NCBI GenBank assembly: GCA_045534445.1
Contig: JAZSJQ010000005.1
Coordinates: 1-14,718, forward strand
Length of the DNA: 14,718 bases
Origin: JAISGQ01 sp045534445
Lineage (GTDB): Bacteria; Bacillota; Clostridia; Oscillospirales; Acutalibacteraceae
Direction: 5' to 3'
Position numbers and translations under genes: made by a program. Below, piece by piece: positions 1 through 5,781 of the stretch. A model generated the notes under the pieces. That model did not search any database. It saw only the letters and a list, made by a program, of their open reading frames with translations, and was not told the origin of the DNA. Numbering within the stretch: the stretch's first letter is position 1; the number at the start of each line of letters is the position of its first letter.

Positions 1-482
1 CAAAGTCTACTTCCACATTCTATACAATAACGCGTTCCTTTTTTATTAGCAGTACCACAATTATCGCATTCACTGTGTTCGTTACAGCTTTGAGTAGGTG
101 ATTTTGAGGGGAAATTAAATTTAGTAATCACAAGAACTGAATCTATTCGGCTCAAGCCTGCTTTTCTGCACAGCGTATTTATGGCATCTTCTTTGGTATA
201 ACCTTCTTTTAGTAATTCTTGCGCGATATCTTCCGGAGTTTTAGGTTTTGGGATTAAATCTGCATCACATTCCCAAAGAATAGTTGCGGATGCAACCCAC
301 AAAACGCCTCCCATTGCCCTTCGGATTCCATTATGAGTTACGTTTAATACGGTTTTTTTCTCTTTAGCAAGCTCTTGGATTGCTTTGTTAATGTCATCCT
401 CTAATTGCTTGTTAGCTAAACAGAGGACAGATCTGCCTCCTACTGTTTCAACCATTTTTGTTCCCTGTACTTTTTGTCCCAT
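1..482 (-). CDS. Zinc-ribbon protein of unknown function, 3' end outside window
   Basis: This leftward reading frame opens at an ATG (480-482) behind a strong AAAGGAGG site and runs off the left edge without a stop, so about 160 residues are visible. The last visible residues form a zinc ribbon, C-x2-C-x9-C-x2-C, starting with CDNCGTANKKGTRYC, near residues 140-157, with two further cysteines just before it (SCNEHSEC). The first 80 or so residues are not recognised. They include a glycine-rich stretch (VETVGGRSVLC), a charged helix, and the segment THNGIRRAMGGVLWVASATI, which is hydrophobic but short for a membrane span. Residues about 100-130 (TPEDIAQELLKEGYTKEDAI) look like a small helical domain. 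The gene starts two bases after the stop of the 78-residue gene at 485-721, so the two are one operon, with this gene second. Function is unknown; the ribbon suggests nucleic-acid or protein binding, but that is inference. Confidence 0.8.
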   Translation of the reverse strand, partial: MGQKVQGTKMVETVGGRSVLCLANKQLEDDINKAIQELAKEKKTVLNVTHNGIRRAMGGVLWVASATILWECDADLIPKPKTPEDIAQELLKEGYTKEDAINTLCRKAGLSRIDSVLVITKFNFPSKSPTQSCNEHSECDNCGTANKKGTRYCIECGSRL

Positions 483-484
483 AA

Positions 485-721
485 TTAAAGTCCTCCTTTA
501 TTAGAAAAATAATCAAATGTCTTTGATGATACTTGGCATTGTATTTTATCTTTTCCTATGTAGTTTACATTAGAAATAAAACCGCAGTTAACTAAACGGT
601 CACAAACATTGATTCTTTCATCTCCATGAATACCGATGTTAACTGAAATCACATAATTATCAGGTGTATTCCTTGCTGCATCATAAATAATTTTCAATAC
701 ATGATCAGAATTAACATTCAC
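485..721 (-). CDS. Small hypothetical protein, possibly winged-helix-like
   Basis: A 78-residue protein is read from a GTG at 719-721, eight bases behind AAGGAGG (729-735). A longer frame from a TTG at 758-760 is unlikely, because that codon sits at the expected transcription start of the promoter at 766-793. The protein starts VNVNSDHVLKIIYDAARNTP and ends in KTFDYFSNKGGL. The order of an N-terminal helix, a short strand, a helix pair (DERINVCDRLVNCGFI), a turn containing GKDK and a terminal strand resembles a small winged-helix domain. That comparison is structural guesswork and no family is recognised. It is the first gene of a two-gene leftward operon with the zinc-ribbon gene and is transcribed away from the XRE regulator at 843. 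The base composition is A+T-rich compared with the core genes on the right, consistent with acquired DNA. Confidence 0.7.
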   Translation of the reverse strand: MNVNSDHVLKIIYDAARNTPDNYVISVNIGIHGDERINVCDRLVNCGFISNVNYIGKDKIQCQVSSKTFDYFSNKGGL

Positions 722-765
722 GGTAAATACCTCCTTAAATAGATTCACTATACCAGTCAATTATA

Positions 766-793
766 AGTATACTAAGTATTCAGAAAATGTCAA
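766..793 (-). promoter_or_regulatory. Sigma-A-type promoter for the leftward zinc-ribbon operon
   Basis: On the minus strand TTGACA (788-793) is followed by a 16-base spacer and TATACT (766-771). Transcription would start near 759, leaving a short leader before the GTG at 719-721. The -10 lies in an 8-bp palindrome AGTATACT (766-773), a candidate repressor site. Confidence 0.7.
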
Positions 794-808
794 GAATCAC
801 TTTACTAT
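779..808 (+). promoter_or_regulatory. Possible promoter for the rightward XRE gene
   Basis: TTCAGA (779-784), an 18-base spacer and TACTAT (803-808) form a weak sigma-A-like promoter in front of the XRE gene. It overlaps the leftward promoter, so the two transcripts would compete. An 8-bp palindrome ACTATAGT (804-811) covers the -10. Matches to consensus are modest and the assignment is tentative. Confidence 0.35.
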
Positions 809-842
809 AGTACATAAATAATTGACCGTTGGAGGAATGGAT

Positions 843-1151
843 ATGTTGTGGGGGCTTAGTGAAAACATCAGACAGCTACGCACACAGAGAGGTATCAGCC
901 AGGTCGAGTTTGCGGCTAAAATGGGCGTAACAAAGCAGTGTGCGTCGAACTGGGAGAACGACAATGTTCTGCCCTCTATTGAGATGCTGTGCAAGATTGC
1001 AGACTATTTCAAAGTTTCCACCGATTTTCTTCTTGGCAGAAATGCCCACAGTGCTATTGACGCAAGCGGGTTGACCGAAGAGCAGTATGCGCACATTGTC
1101 AACATAGTCCGTGACCTTGAGTCTTTAAACCGAAAGACCGAAGAACAGTAA
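843..1151 (+). CDS. XRE-family transcriptional regulator
   Basis: A 102-residue DNA-binding protein. The N-terminal 65 residues are a classical Cro/CI helix-turn-helix: LSENIRQLRTQRGISQ, then the recognition region VTKQCASNWENDNVLPS, then IEMLCKIADYFKVSTDFLLG, the usual closing helix of this family. The C-terminal tail (about residues 74-102, GLTEEQYAHIVNIVRDLESL) is one amphipathic helix, probably for dimer formation. The start chosen is the ATG at 843, seven bases behind GGAGG (831-835). An in-frame ATG at 837 abuts the ribosome site and a TTG at 822 lies upstream of it, so neither is preferred. The gene is alone and is divergent from the two leftward genes at 1-721. The obvious inference is that it represses itself and that operon through sites between 730 and 840. 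It ends in a strong terminator. Confidence 0.9.
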   Translation: MLWGLSENIRQLRTQRGISQVEFAAKMGVTKQCASNWENDNVLPSIEMLCKIADYFKVSTDFLLGRNAHSAIDASGLTEEQYAHIVNIVRDLESLNRKTEEQ

Positions 1152-1175
1152 AAAGCCGCCCGATGGGCGGCTTTT
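1151..1175. terminator. Bidirectional rho-independent terminator
   Basis: An 11-bp perfect stem (1151-1161 with 1165-1175, core GCCGCCC/GGGCGGC) with a 3-base loop, an A-run on the left and a T-run on the right. It overlaps the last base of the XRE stop codon and lies just past the stop of the convergent lipoprotein gene at 1189. It can therefore end transcripts from both sides. Confidence 0.9.
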
Positions 1176-1188
1176 ATTATATCCATAT

Positions 1189-1950
1189 TCAGTTTATCCT
1201 TGTCTGAATCTCGGTGACAAAAGGCTCAGACTCATTTCCTGCTGAAAGGGGATAGAAATAATAATCTGCTCCTGCGAAGGAATAGATCTTACCAATCAGC
1301 CGCAGTTCGCAGTCGGATCCCAAATACACGGGGCAATCGAGGGTGATGTTATCCTCTGACAGAGTGAGAGACAGCATATCGTTATAAAGGCTGCCGCCGT
1401 CGTCACTGCCGTAGAGGCTTTCAAAGCCTCGCTTAAGAGCAGCCTTCTGGATTGCGAGGAAATCCTCGTATTTATGACCGCTCAGGCTGAGAAGCTCCTC
1501 GTTGCTCAGCTCTTTTCCTGTTCTTACATCGATGTTATAGCAGGCATATTCACTGTATTCAAAATCGGAGTGGATAAACAACACAATGGAAAGAGCATCG
1601 CCGTTCAGATAAGCGGAATAGCCGCACTGTGGAACGGTCAGACTGCACTGCATATCCATATTTTCCATTTCCTGATCGATACAATCCATCAGCAGTGTTT
1701 CCATCTCCTTGTTTATGCGTCGGGCATCGGGAGAATCGATAAGGAGCATGGGCACATGATAGCTGTAATTATAGCCATTACCGAGCTCATCGGCATATGC
1801 TCCTTCAGTGCTGAAGGCTTCAGAAAGCACGTCGGAAAGGGAGATCGTTTTCGGTGCATAGGCATCTGCGGCATCGTCATTCGAGGCACAGCCGCAGAAA
1901 AGTGACAGAATAAAAACAGCCGCGATAAATATAAAAATCCTATTTTTCAA
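1189..1950 (-). CDS. Lipoprotein with a DUF3298/RsiV-like domain
   Basis: A 253-residue surface lipoprotein. The start is a TTG at 1948-1950 placed eight bases behind GGAGG. The upstream frame beginning at 1992 is excluded because a strong promoter lies at 1976-2005. The signal peptide is KNR followed by a hydrophobic core (residues 5-18) and a lipobox ending in FCGC, with Cys21 as the lipid-modified residue. A short acidic linker (SNDDAADAYAP) follows. The mature part contains RRINKEMETLLMDCIDQEME and, near the middle, a block with YNIDVRTGKELSNEELLSLS. That pattern is what I know from DUF3298 domains of RsiV- and PdaC-type extracellular proteins. The ligand or enzyme activity is unknown; in RsiV this fold binds lysozyme, but nothing here shows that. 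It is transcribed from its own promoter, with no sigma factor gene adjacent. Confidence 0.8.
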   Translation of the reverse strand: MKNRIFIFIAAVFILSLFCGCASNDDAADAYAPKTISLSDVLSEAFSTEGAYADELGNGYNYSYHVPMLLIDSPDARRINKEMETLLMDCIDQEMENMDMQCSLTVPQCGYSAYLNGDALSIVLFIHSDFEYSEYACYNIDVRTGKELSNEELLSLSGHKYEDFLAIQKAALKRGFESLYGSDDGGSLYNDMLSLTLSEDNITLDCPVYLGSDCELRLIGKIYSFAGADYYFYPLSAGNESEPFVTEIQTRIN

Positions 1951-1975
1951 GACAAACACCTCCGATATTACTTTG

Positions 1976-2005
1976 ATTATAGTGCATAACAAAGAAAGGT
2001 GTCAA
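1976..2005 (-). promoter_or_regulatory. Sigma-A-type promoter for the lipoprotein gene
   Basis: On the minus strand TTGACA (2000-2005), an 18-base spacer and a consensus TATAAT (1976-1981). It lies in the short gap after the stop of the upstream XRE gene (2012), so the lipoprotein can be expressed independently of that gene. Confidence 0.75.
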
Positions 2006-2011
2006 CAGAAA

Positions 2012-2803
2012 TCAGCCGAGAAAAGCGCGGAGAAGTGGAACGATCCAGCGATACATCCAAGGAACGATCTCGCCAAGTTTTCTGAGGGCGTGGTGAAGGA
2101 CAGCAGGGTTGCTTTCGCCAAGGAATTTATAGACGCTTCCATCGGCGAAGGACTTACCGACCGCAACCATAGCCTTCGCATCATCGCCAAGAGCGAAATA
2201 ATGCCCCCGTGCAAGAGCACCGACCGAGAACTCACCGATGGCGACAGCGCCGACAGACAGGAGACCAAAGCATATTGCACCGAAGGCGATGATTCCTGCG
2301 GAAAACGCGCCTGCGGCAACAATTCCAAGAGATGCCATGCCAAGCGCCAGCGCACCGAGGGACAGCATACCGAAAGAAATCACGCCCATTGAGAGAAATC
2401 CTGCGGAGACAATGCCCTTTGCGCGAAAGCCTAATGCAAATATTCCCTTTGCGGTCTTTTTGGGATCGGTGCATATGTGCCAGAGGGGCAGGCCGAAAAG
2501 CGTTTTTGCGCTTTTCTTATCAAATATAAAAGAACCGAGACCTATATGAATGGTAAGCCCGTCGGAGTGTGCATCAACAGGGGAGAGGGCAGGCTCGGTT
2601 TCTGCTGAATTTTCTTTCAGCAGATAGTCGAGGGTGCAGTTGTAAATATCGCTGAGCCTTATAAGCTTTTCCGTTTCCGGGAAGGCGATATCCGACTCCC
2701 ATTTGCTGACCGACTGACGGGAAACTCCCAGCATTTCAGCCAACTGTTCCTGAGTGATGTTGTTTTCTTTTCTGAGCTTTGAAAGCTTGTTTCCAAGTGT
2801 CAT
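2012..2803 (-). CDS. XRE regulator with a C-terminal glycine-pentad repeat domain
   Basis: A 263-residue protein. Residues 4-62 are a Cro/CI-type helix-turn-helix (LGNKLSKLRKENNITQEQLA, then GVSRQSVSKWESDIAFPETE, then LIRLSDIYNCTLDYLL). Residues 63-118 are a polar linker followed by a short hydrophobic stretch. Residues 120-200 are extraordinary: 17 glycines spaced exactly five apart. Each pentad reads hydrophobic-hydrophobic-[A/S/C]-x-G, for example VISFG, MLSLG, ALALG, MASLG. The register resembles pentapeptide-repeat proteins, which fold as a right-handed quadrilateral beta-helix, but with hydrophobic residues where those are polar. Prediction software may read it as membrane helices. The C-terminus (residues 232-263) is a helical tail rich in W, L and R. 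Start ATG with AAGGAGG eight bases upstream. Related HTH-pentad proteins are, as I recall, common in Clostridia but not understood. Its leader contains a dyad at 2837-2870 that could be its operator. Confidence 0.85.
   Translation of the reverse strand: MTLGNKLSKLRKENNITQEQLAEMLGVSRQSVSKWESDIAFPETEKLIRLSDIYNCTLDYLLKENSAETEPALSPVDAHSDGLTIHIGLGSFIFDKKSAKTLFGLPLWHICTDPKKTAKGIFALGFRAKGIVSAGFLSMGVISFGMLSLGALALGMASLGIVAAGAFSAGIIAFGAICFGLLSVGAVAIGEFSVGALARGHYFALGDDAKAMVAVGKSFADGSVYKFLGESNPAVLHHALRKLGEIVPWMYRWIVPLLRAFLG
2204..2446 (-). repeat. In-frame 15-bp periodic coding repeat (glycine pentads)
   Basis: This stretch encodes residues 120-200 of the XRE regulator: 16 consecutive five-residue units each ending in glycine. 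The third position of every unit is Ala, Ser or Cys. The DNA units differ from one another in sequence, so the periodicity is kept by protein structure and is not a fresh DNA expansion. Confidence 0.85.
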
Positions 2804-2836
2804 AAGACTACCTCCTTACTGCCTGTAAGTGTACAC

Positions 2837-2870
2837 GAACCTCAAAAATGCGCCAGCATTTTTAAGGTTC
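2837..2870. promoter_or_regulatory. Imperfect dyad upstream of the pentad XRE gene
   Basis: GAACCT (2837-2842) pairs with AGGTTC (2865-2870). After one mismatch AAAAATGC (2844-2851) pairs with GCATTTTT (2856-2863), with a 4-base loop. The stem is 14 pairs. It lies between the stop of the TIR gene (2919) and the start of the XRE gene (2803). It could end the TIR transcript or act as an operator or leader element; there is no clean T-tract after the outer stem. Confidence 0.5.
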
Positions 2871-2918
2871 AAAATGTAAACCGCAGGTTGCAATGGCTTG
2901 ATTATGGGAAAATTCAGA

Positions 2919-4133
2919 CTATTTTTCTTTTTTCTCGGGCAGGTTCTTTTTGAGAAGCTTTGAAATAATTATGCCGATTGCGATAATCAGAACAGCAATG
3001 CCGACGAACAGCAGATTGAATCCTATATCATCCGAAGTCATTTCATCGCTGAAAACGGTAAAGTCAAACAGAATGGGGAGCAGAAGCGCCACTGAGGAAG
3101 CAATGCACAGAATCTTCGGCATAAGAGCCATAAGACGTGAATTGCGGGAAAATCTCATGATGACAGCAATAATAATGCCCACTGCCAGCCAGCCGACGAG
3201 CGTGCAGAAAGTTGCACCTGAAATTCCGTAAATTAAAAGATCAAAAGCAAGACAAAGGAAAGATACAGCAAAGAAGGCACAGTAAATAACCTCTGAGACG
3301 ACTTTGGATATGCCCTTCTTAACCTCGGAGTGCCTGGCCTTTTTGGCTTCCGCTGCGCGAACTGCCGCAATTTTTTCTGCATAGCAGTTCCATGCGGAGG
3401 AAAGCTCCTCTTTTTCGGAGTCGGGAGCGTGGGATATGGCTTTTGCAGAGTGCTTCTGAATGTAATCAAAGGTGGCAGAGCCTATGGAAAGATCGGTGAA
3501 ATTCTTCGTTTCGGAAAGCACCATGCCCCAGTGACCGACATATTCATTGGGGTACTGTGCGGCAAATTCAGAATAGGCATCATATGCCTTTGGATATTCC
3601 CGAAGAGACATAAAAGAAGAGGCTTTCTGCAGAAGAGAAAATTTTGCATCTGCCTTTTTCTCAGCAGGGACAGGGACGGAAACCTCAGGGGCATCGCCAA
3701 CGCAGGCAAAAAGCATATCTCGCAGCTTGCGCTGACGCTCCTCATCTGCAAGAGCGTGCCAAAGAATGCCCTGCTTTGTGGTTATCTCACCGCGCATGGC
3801 GGCATCTGCGGAGGAGATGTCGATATCGTCAAGATGAATGAAAAGCATAGGCTTTTTCAGCGATTTGGCGTAGGCAAACTCATCTATGACATCAGGACGT
3901 GTAACGCTTGTATCTGAAACAAAAAGGATAAAGATACTGCAATTTTCAAGATGAATATTTATCTCGGCGGCATAGTTTTTGGAAAGCTCAATGCCCTCGT
4001 CATACCATAAGCGATAACCTTCGTTGTAAAGGCGCGTGATTATGGGATAGATCCTGTCGCTGTCGGCATGAGCATAGCTGATGAAAGCATAGGGAGCATT
4101 CCCGTTATATGCAGGAAAACGGTCGTTTATCAT
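2919..4133 (-). CDS. TIR-domain protein with helical-repeat region and C-terminal membrane segments
   Basis: A 404-residue protein. Residues 14-145 are a TIR domain: the first strand YAFISYAHADSD, then GYRLWYDEGIELSKNYAAEI, then the core strand CSIFILFVSDTSV, then DVIDEFAYAKS. Glu85 in the last segment is placed like the catalytic glutamate of NAD-cleaving TIRs such as SARM1. Residues 165-260 are helical with a TPR-like pair (SFMSLREYPKAYDAYSEFAAQYP). Residues 260-280 are basic. Four hydrophobic spans follow at about 280-303, 306-326, 338-360 and 370-392, and a lysine-rich tail ends the protein. The TIR domain is therefore probably cytoplasmic and tethered to the membrane. Such proteins can be NAD-degrading immune effectors or signalling proteins. 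No sensor or cyclase gene is adjacent, so defence is inference. Start ATG follows AAAGGA by eight bases. The nearest gene downstream is the pentad XRE regulator. Confidence 0.85.
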   Translation of the reverse strand: MINDRFPAYNGNAPYAFISYAHADSDRIYPIITRLYNEGYRLWYDEGIELSKNYAAEINIHLENCSIFILFVSDTSVTRPDVIDEFAYAKSLKKPMLFIHLDDIDISSADAAMRGEITTKQGILWHALADEERQRKLRDMLFACVGDAPEVSVPVPAEKKADAKFSLLQKASSFMSLREYPKAYDAYSEFAAQYPNEYVGHWGMVLSETKNFTDLSIGSATFDYIQKHSAKAISHAPDSEKEELSSAWNCYAEKIAAVRAAEAKKARHSEVKKGISKVVSEVIYCAFFAVSFLCLAFDLLIYGISGATFCTLVGWLAVGIIIAVIMRFSRNSRLMALMPKILCIASSVALLLPILFDFTVFSDEMTSDDIGFNLLFVGIAVLIIAIGIIISKLLKKNLPEKKEK

Positions 4134-4176
4134 AGTCAGTATCCTTTCACTTCATTATTGCGCAAAAGTCTTGCTC

Positions 4177-4204
4177 ATAATATATTATCATAAGACAGCG
4201 GCAA
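4177..4204 (-). promoter_or_regulatory. Probable promoter for the TIR gene
   Basis: On the minus strand TTGCCG (4199-4204), a 16-base spacer and TATTAT (4177-4182), about 45 bases before the TIR start codon. The -35 is imperfect, and other A+T-rich hexamers nearby could serve as the -10. Confidence 0.5.
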
Positions 4205-4227
4205 ATTCAACACCGCCATATTTTCTA

Positions 4228-4256
4228 TTGCACATTTGGTCGAATTAACGTATAAT
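4228..4256 (+). promoter_or_regulatory. Sigma-A-type promoter for the MATE gene
   Basis: TTGCAC (4228-4233), a 17-base spacer and a consensus TATAAT (4251-4256). Transcription would start near 4263, about 30 bases before the ATG. It is divergent from the TIR promoter, with the -35 elements about 24 bases apart. Confidence 0.75.
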
Positions 4257-4292
4257 AACTTCGTTTGATAAATGAGAAAAGGACTGACATAG

Positions 4293-5690
4293 ATGAGTAC
4301 CGCAGTGAAGACTCCCGACCTCAGGGAGAACAAGATGAAGACCATGCCCATAGGAAAGCTTCTTCTTACCATGGCTGCACCCATGGTAATGTCCATGCTG
4401 GTGCAGGCGCTTTACAATATAGTTGACAGCATATATGTATCCCAGATTTCCGAAAACGCAGTGACAGCGCTGTCTCTTGCCTTCCCCATACAGAATCTGC
4501 AGATAGGATTTTCCACAGGTATTGCGGTAGGTGTCAATGCCCTTCTGAGCAAGGCGCTTGGCGAAGGCGACCGCAAAAAGGCAAATTCTGCGGCGGGCAA
4601 CGGCATATTCCTTATGGGTATAATCACCATTGCGTTTATTATTTTCGGCATATTCGGCACAAGACCCTACTTTGCCATGCAGTCGGATGTGGCGGCGACT
4701 GTTAACTGCGGAGTCAGCTATACCTCCATCTGCTGTATCTTCACCATCGGAATTTTTGTTGAAATACTTGGCGAGCGCCTTCTTCAGGCATCGGGCAGAA
4801 CGATCTACACCCTTTTCACTCAGGGAACAGGCGCGATAATCAATATAATTCTCGACCCTGTGCTTATCTTCGGCTGGTGGATATTCCCCGAAATGGGCAT
4901 CGCAGGAGCGGCTGTGGCAACAGTCATCGGTCAGTGCGTTGCAGCAATAATGGCGGTTATATTCAATCTCAAGTGCAACCCCGACATACAGTTTTCTCTT
5001 GATGCAATCAAGCCCCGCTGGAGCAGCATAAAGCCCATTCTTATTGTAGGCGTTCCTTCGTCAATAATGATGGTCATAAGCTCCATAATGAACTTCAGCA
5101 TGAACCAGATCTTCCTCGGCTTTGAGGACATAGGCGAGACCGCCGCAGGCGTTTTCGGCATCTACTATAAGCTCCAGAGCTTCTTCTTCATGCCCATGTT
5201 CGGACTCAACAACGCAACTATCTCAATAGTCGCATTCAACTACGGCGCACGCCGTCCTGACAGAATAAAGAAGGTGCTGAAATTTGCCCTCTGCGCTGCA
5301 TGGGTAATCACAATAACGGGTCTGCTGGTATTCCAGCTGATACCCGATATTCTGCTGAGCATATTCAATCCCAGCGACAGCTTCCTCGAAATCGGAACCA
5401 CCGCACTGCGCATAATCAGCTTCCACTTCCCTCTGGCGGCTGTGTGCATAATCCTTATTGGTGCTTTCCAGGCTATGGGCAACGGAATATATGCAACGAT
5501 CACTTCCCTTTGCCGTCAGATGTTTGTGCTGGTGCCCGTGGCATACCTCCTCAGTTTGACGGGCAGTGTTCACAATGTATGGTGGGCATTTGTTGCGGCT
5601 GAGGCAGTCAGCGTAATGTTCACACTTATATTCTTTACAAGACTCTACAGAAAGAAGATAAAGCCGCTTTATATATCAAAAGAACAATAA
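4293..5690 (+). CDS. MATE-family efflux transporter
   Basis: A 465-residue polytopic membrane protein of the multidrug and toxin extrusion family, which exports cationic or other toxic compounds in exchange for Na+ or H+. The length fits the family (about 440-480). The first half opens with PIGKLLLTMAAPMVMSMLVQ and ALYNIVDSIYVSQI, the typical first helices. IGFSTGIAVGVNALLSKALG then stands where this family has its conserved loop. The second half repeats the pattern from about residue 250 (VGVPSSIMMVISSIMNFSMN). It includes GLNNATISIVAFNYGARRPD, a signature of the MepA/DinF-like bacterial branch. The start ATG lies nine bases after AAAAGGA (4277-4283). The gene is monocistronic, with its own promoter and a strong terminator. 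No regulator of the MarR or TetR type is adjacent, so the substrate cannot be guessed. Confidence 0.93.
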   Translation: MSTAVKTPDLRENKMKTMPIGKLLLTMAAPMVMSMLVQALYNIVDSIYVSQISENAVTALSLAFPIQNLQIGFSTGIAVGVNALLSKALGEGDRKKANSAAGNGIFLMGIITIAFIIFGIFGTRPYFAMQSDVAATVNCGVSYTSICCIFTIGIFVEILGERLLQASGRTIYTLFTQGTGAIINIILDPVLIFGWWIFPEMGIAGAAVATVIGQCVAAIMAVIFNLKCNPDIQFSLDAIKPRWSSIKPILIVGVPSSIMMVISSIMNFSMNQIFLGFEDIGETAAGVFGIYYKLQSFFFMPMFGLNNATISIVAFNYGARRPDRIKKVLKFALCAAWVITITGLLVFQLIPDILLSIFNPSDSFLEIGTTALRIISFHFPLAAVCIILIGAFQAMGNGIYATITSLCRQMFVLVPVAYLLSLTGSVHNVWWAFVAAEAVSVMFTLIFFTRLYRKKIKPLYISKEQ

Positions 5691-5699
5691 ATAACAAGG

Positions 5700-5729
5700 G
5701 CCGCCGCAGATTTTAATTTCTGCGGCGGC
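5700..5729. terminator. Rho-independent terminator after the MATE gene
   Basis: An 11-bp perfect GC-rich stem (GCCGCCGCAGA at 5700-5710 with 5719-5729) and an 8-base A/T loop, followed by TCTTTG. It lies ten bases after the MATE stop and between convergent genes. The T-tract is short, but the stem is very stable. Confidence 0.85.
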
Positions 5730-5781
5730 TCTTTGATTATATGTTGTTGCGTAAGAATTATTATTTCCGCTTAATCGTTAT

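Noticed and set aside
822..842. TTG at 822 or ATG at 837 as the start of the XRE gene
   Set aside because: The TTG is upstream of the ribosome site and the ATG at 837 touches it. ATG 843 has the normal spacing.
2204..2446. The pentad repeat read as several transmembrane helices
   Set aside because: The exact five-residue glycine phase does not fit an alpha-helical period, and small residues at fixed places point to a beta-solenoid. Membrane insertion is not excluded, so it is not annotated as membrane spans.
3330..3917. A 195-codon plus-strand frame opposite the TIR gene
   Set aside because: It is antisense to a coherent protein with recognisable domains, has no start context, and its cysteine-rich content is typical of shadow frames.
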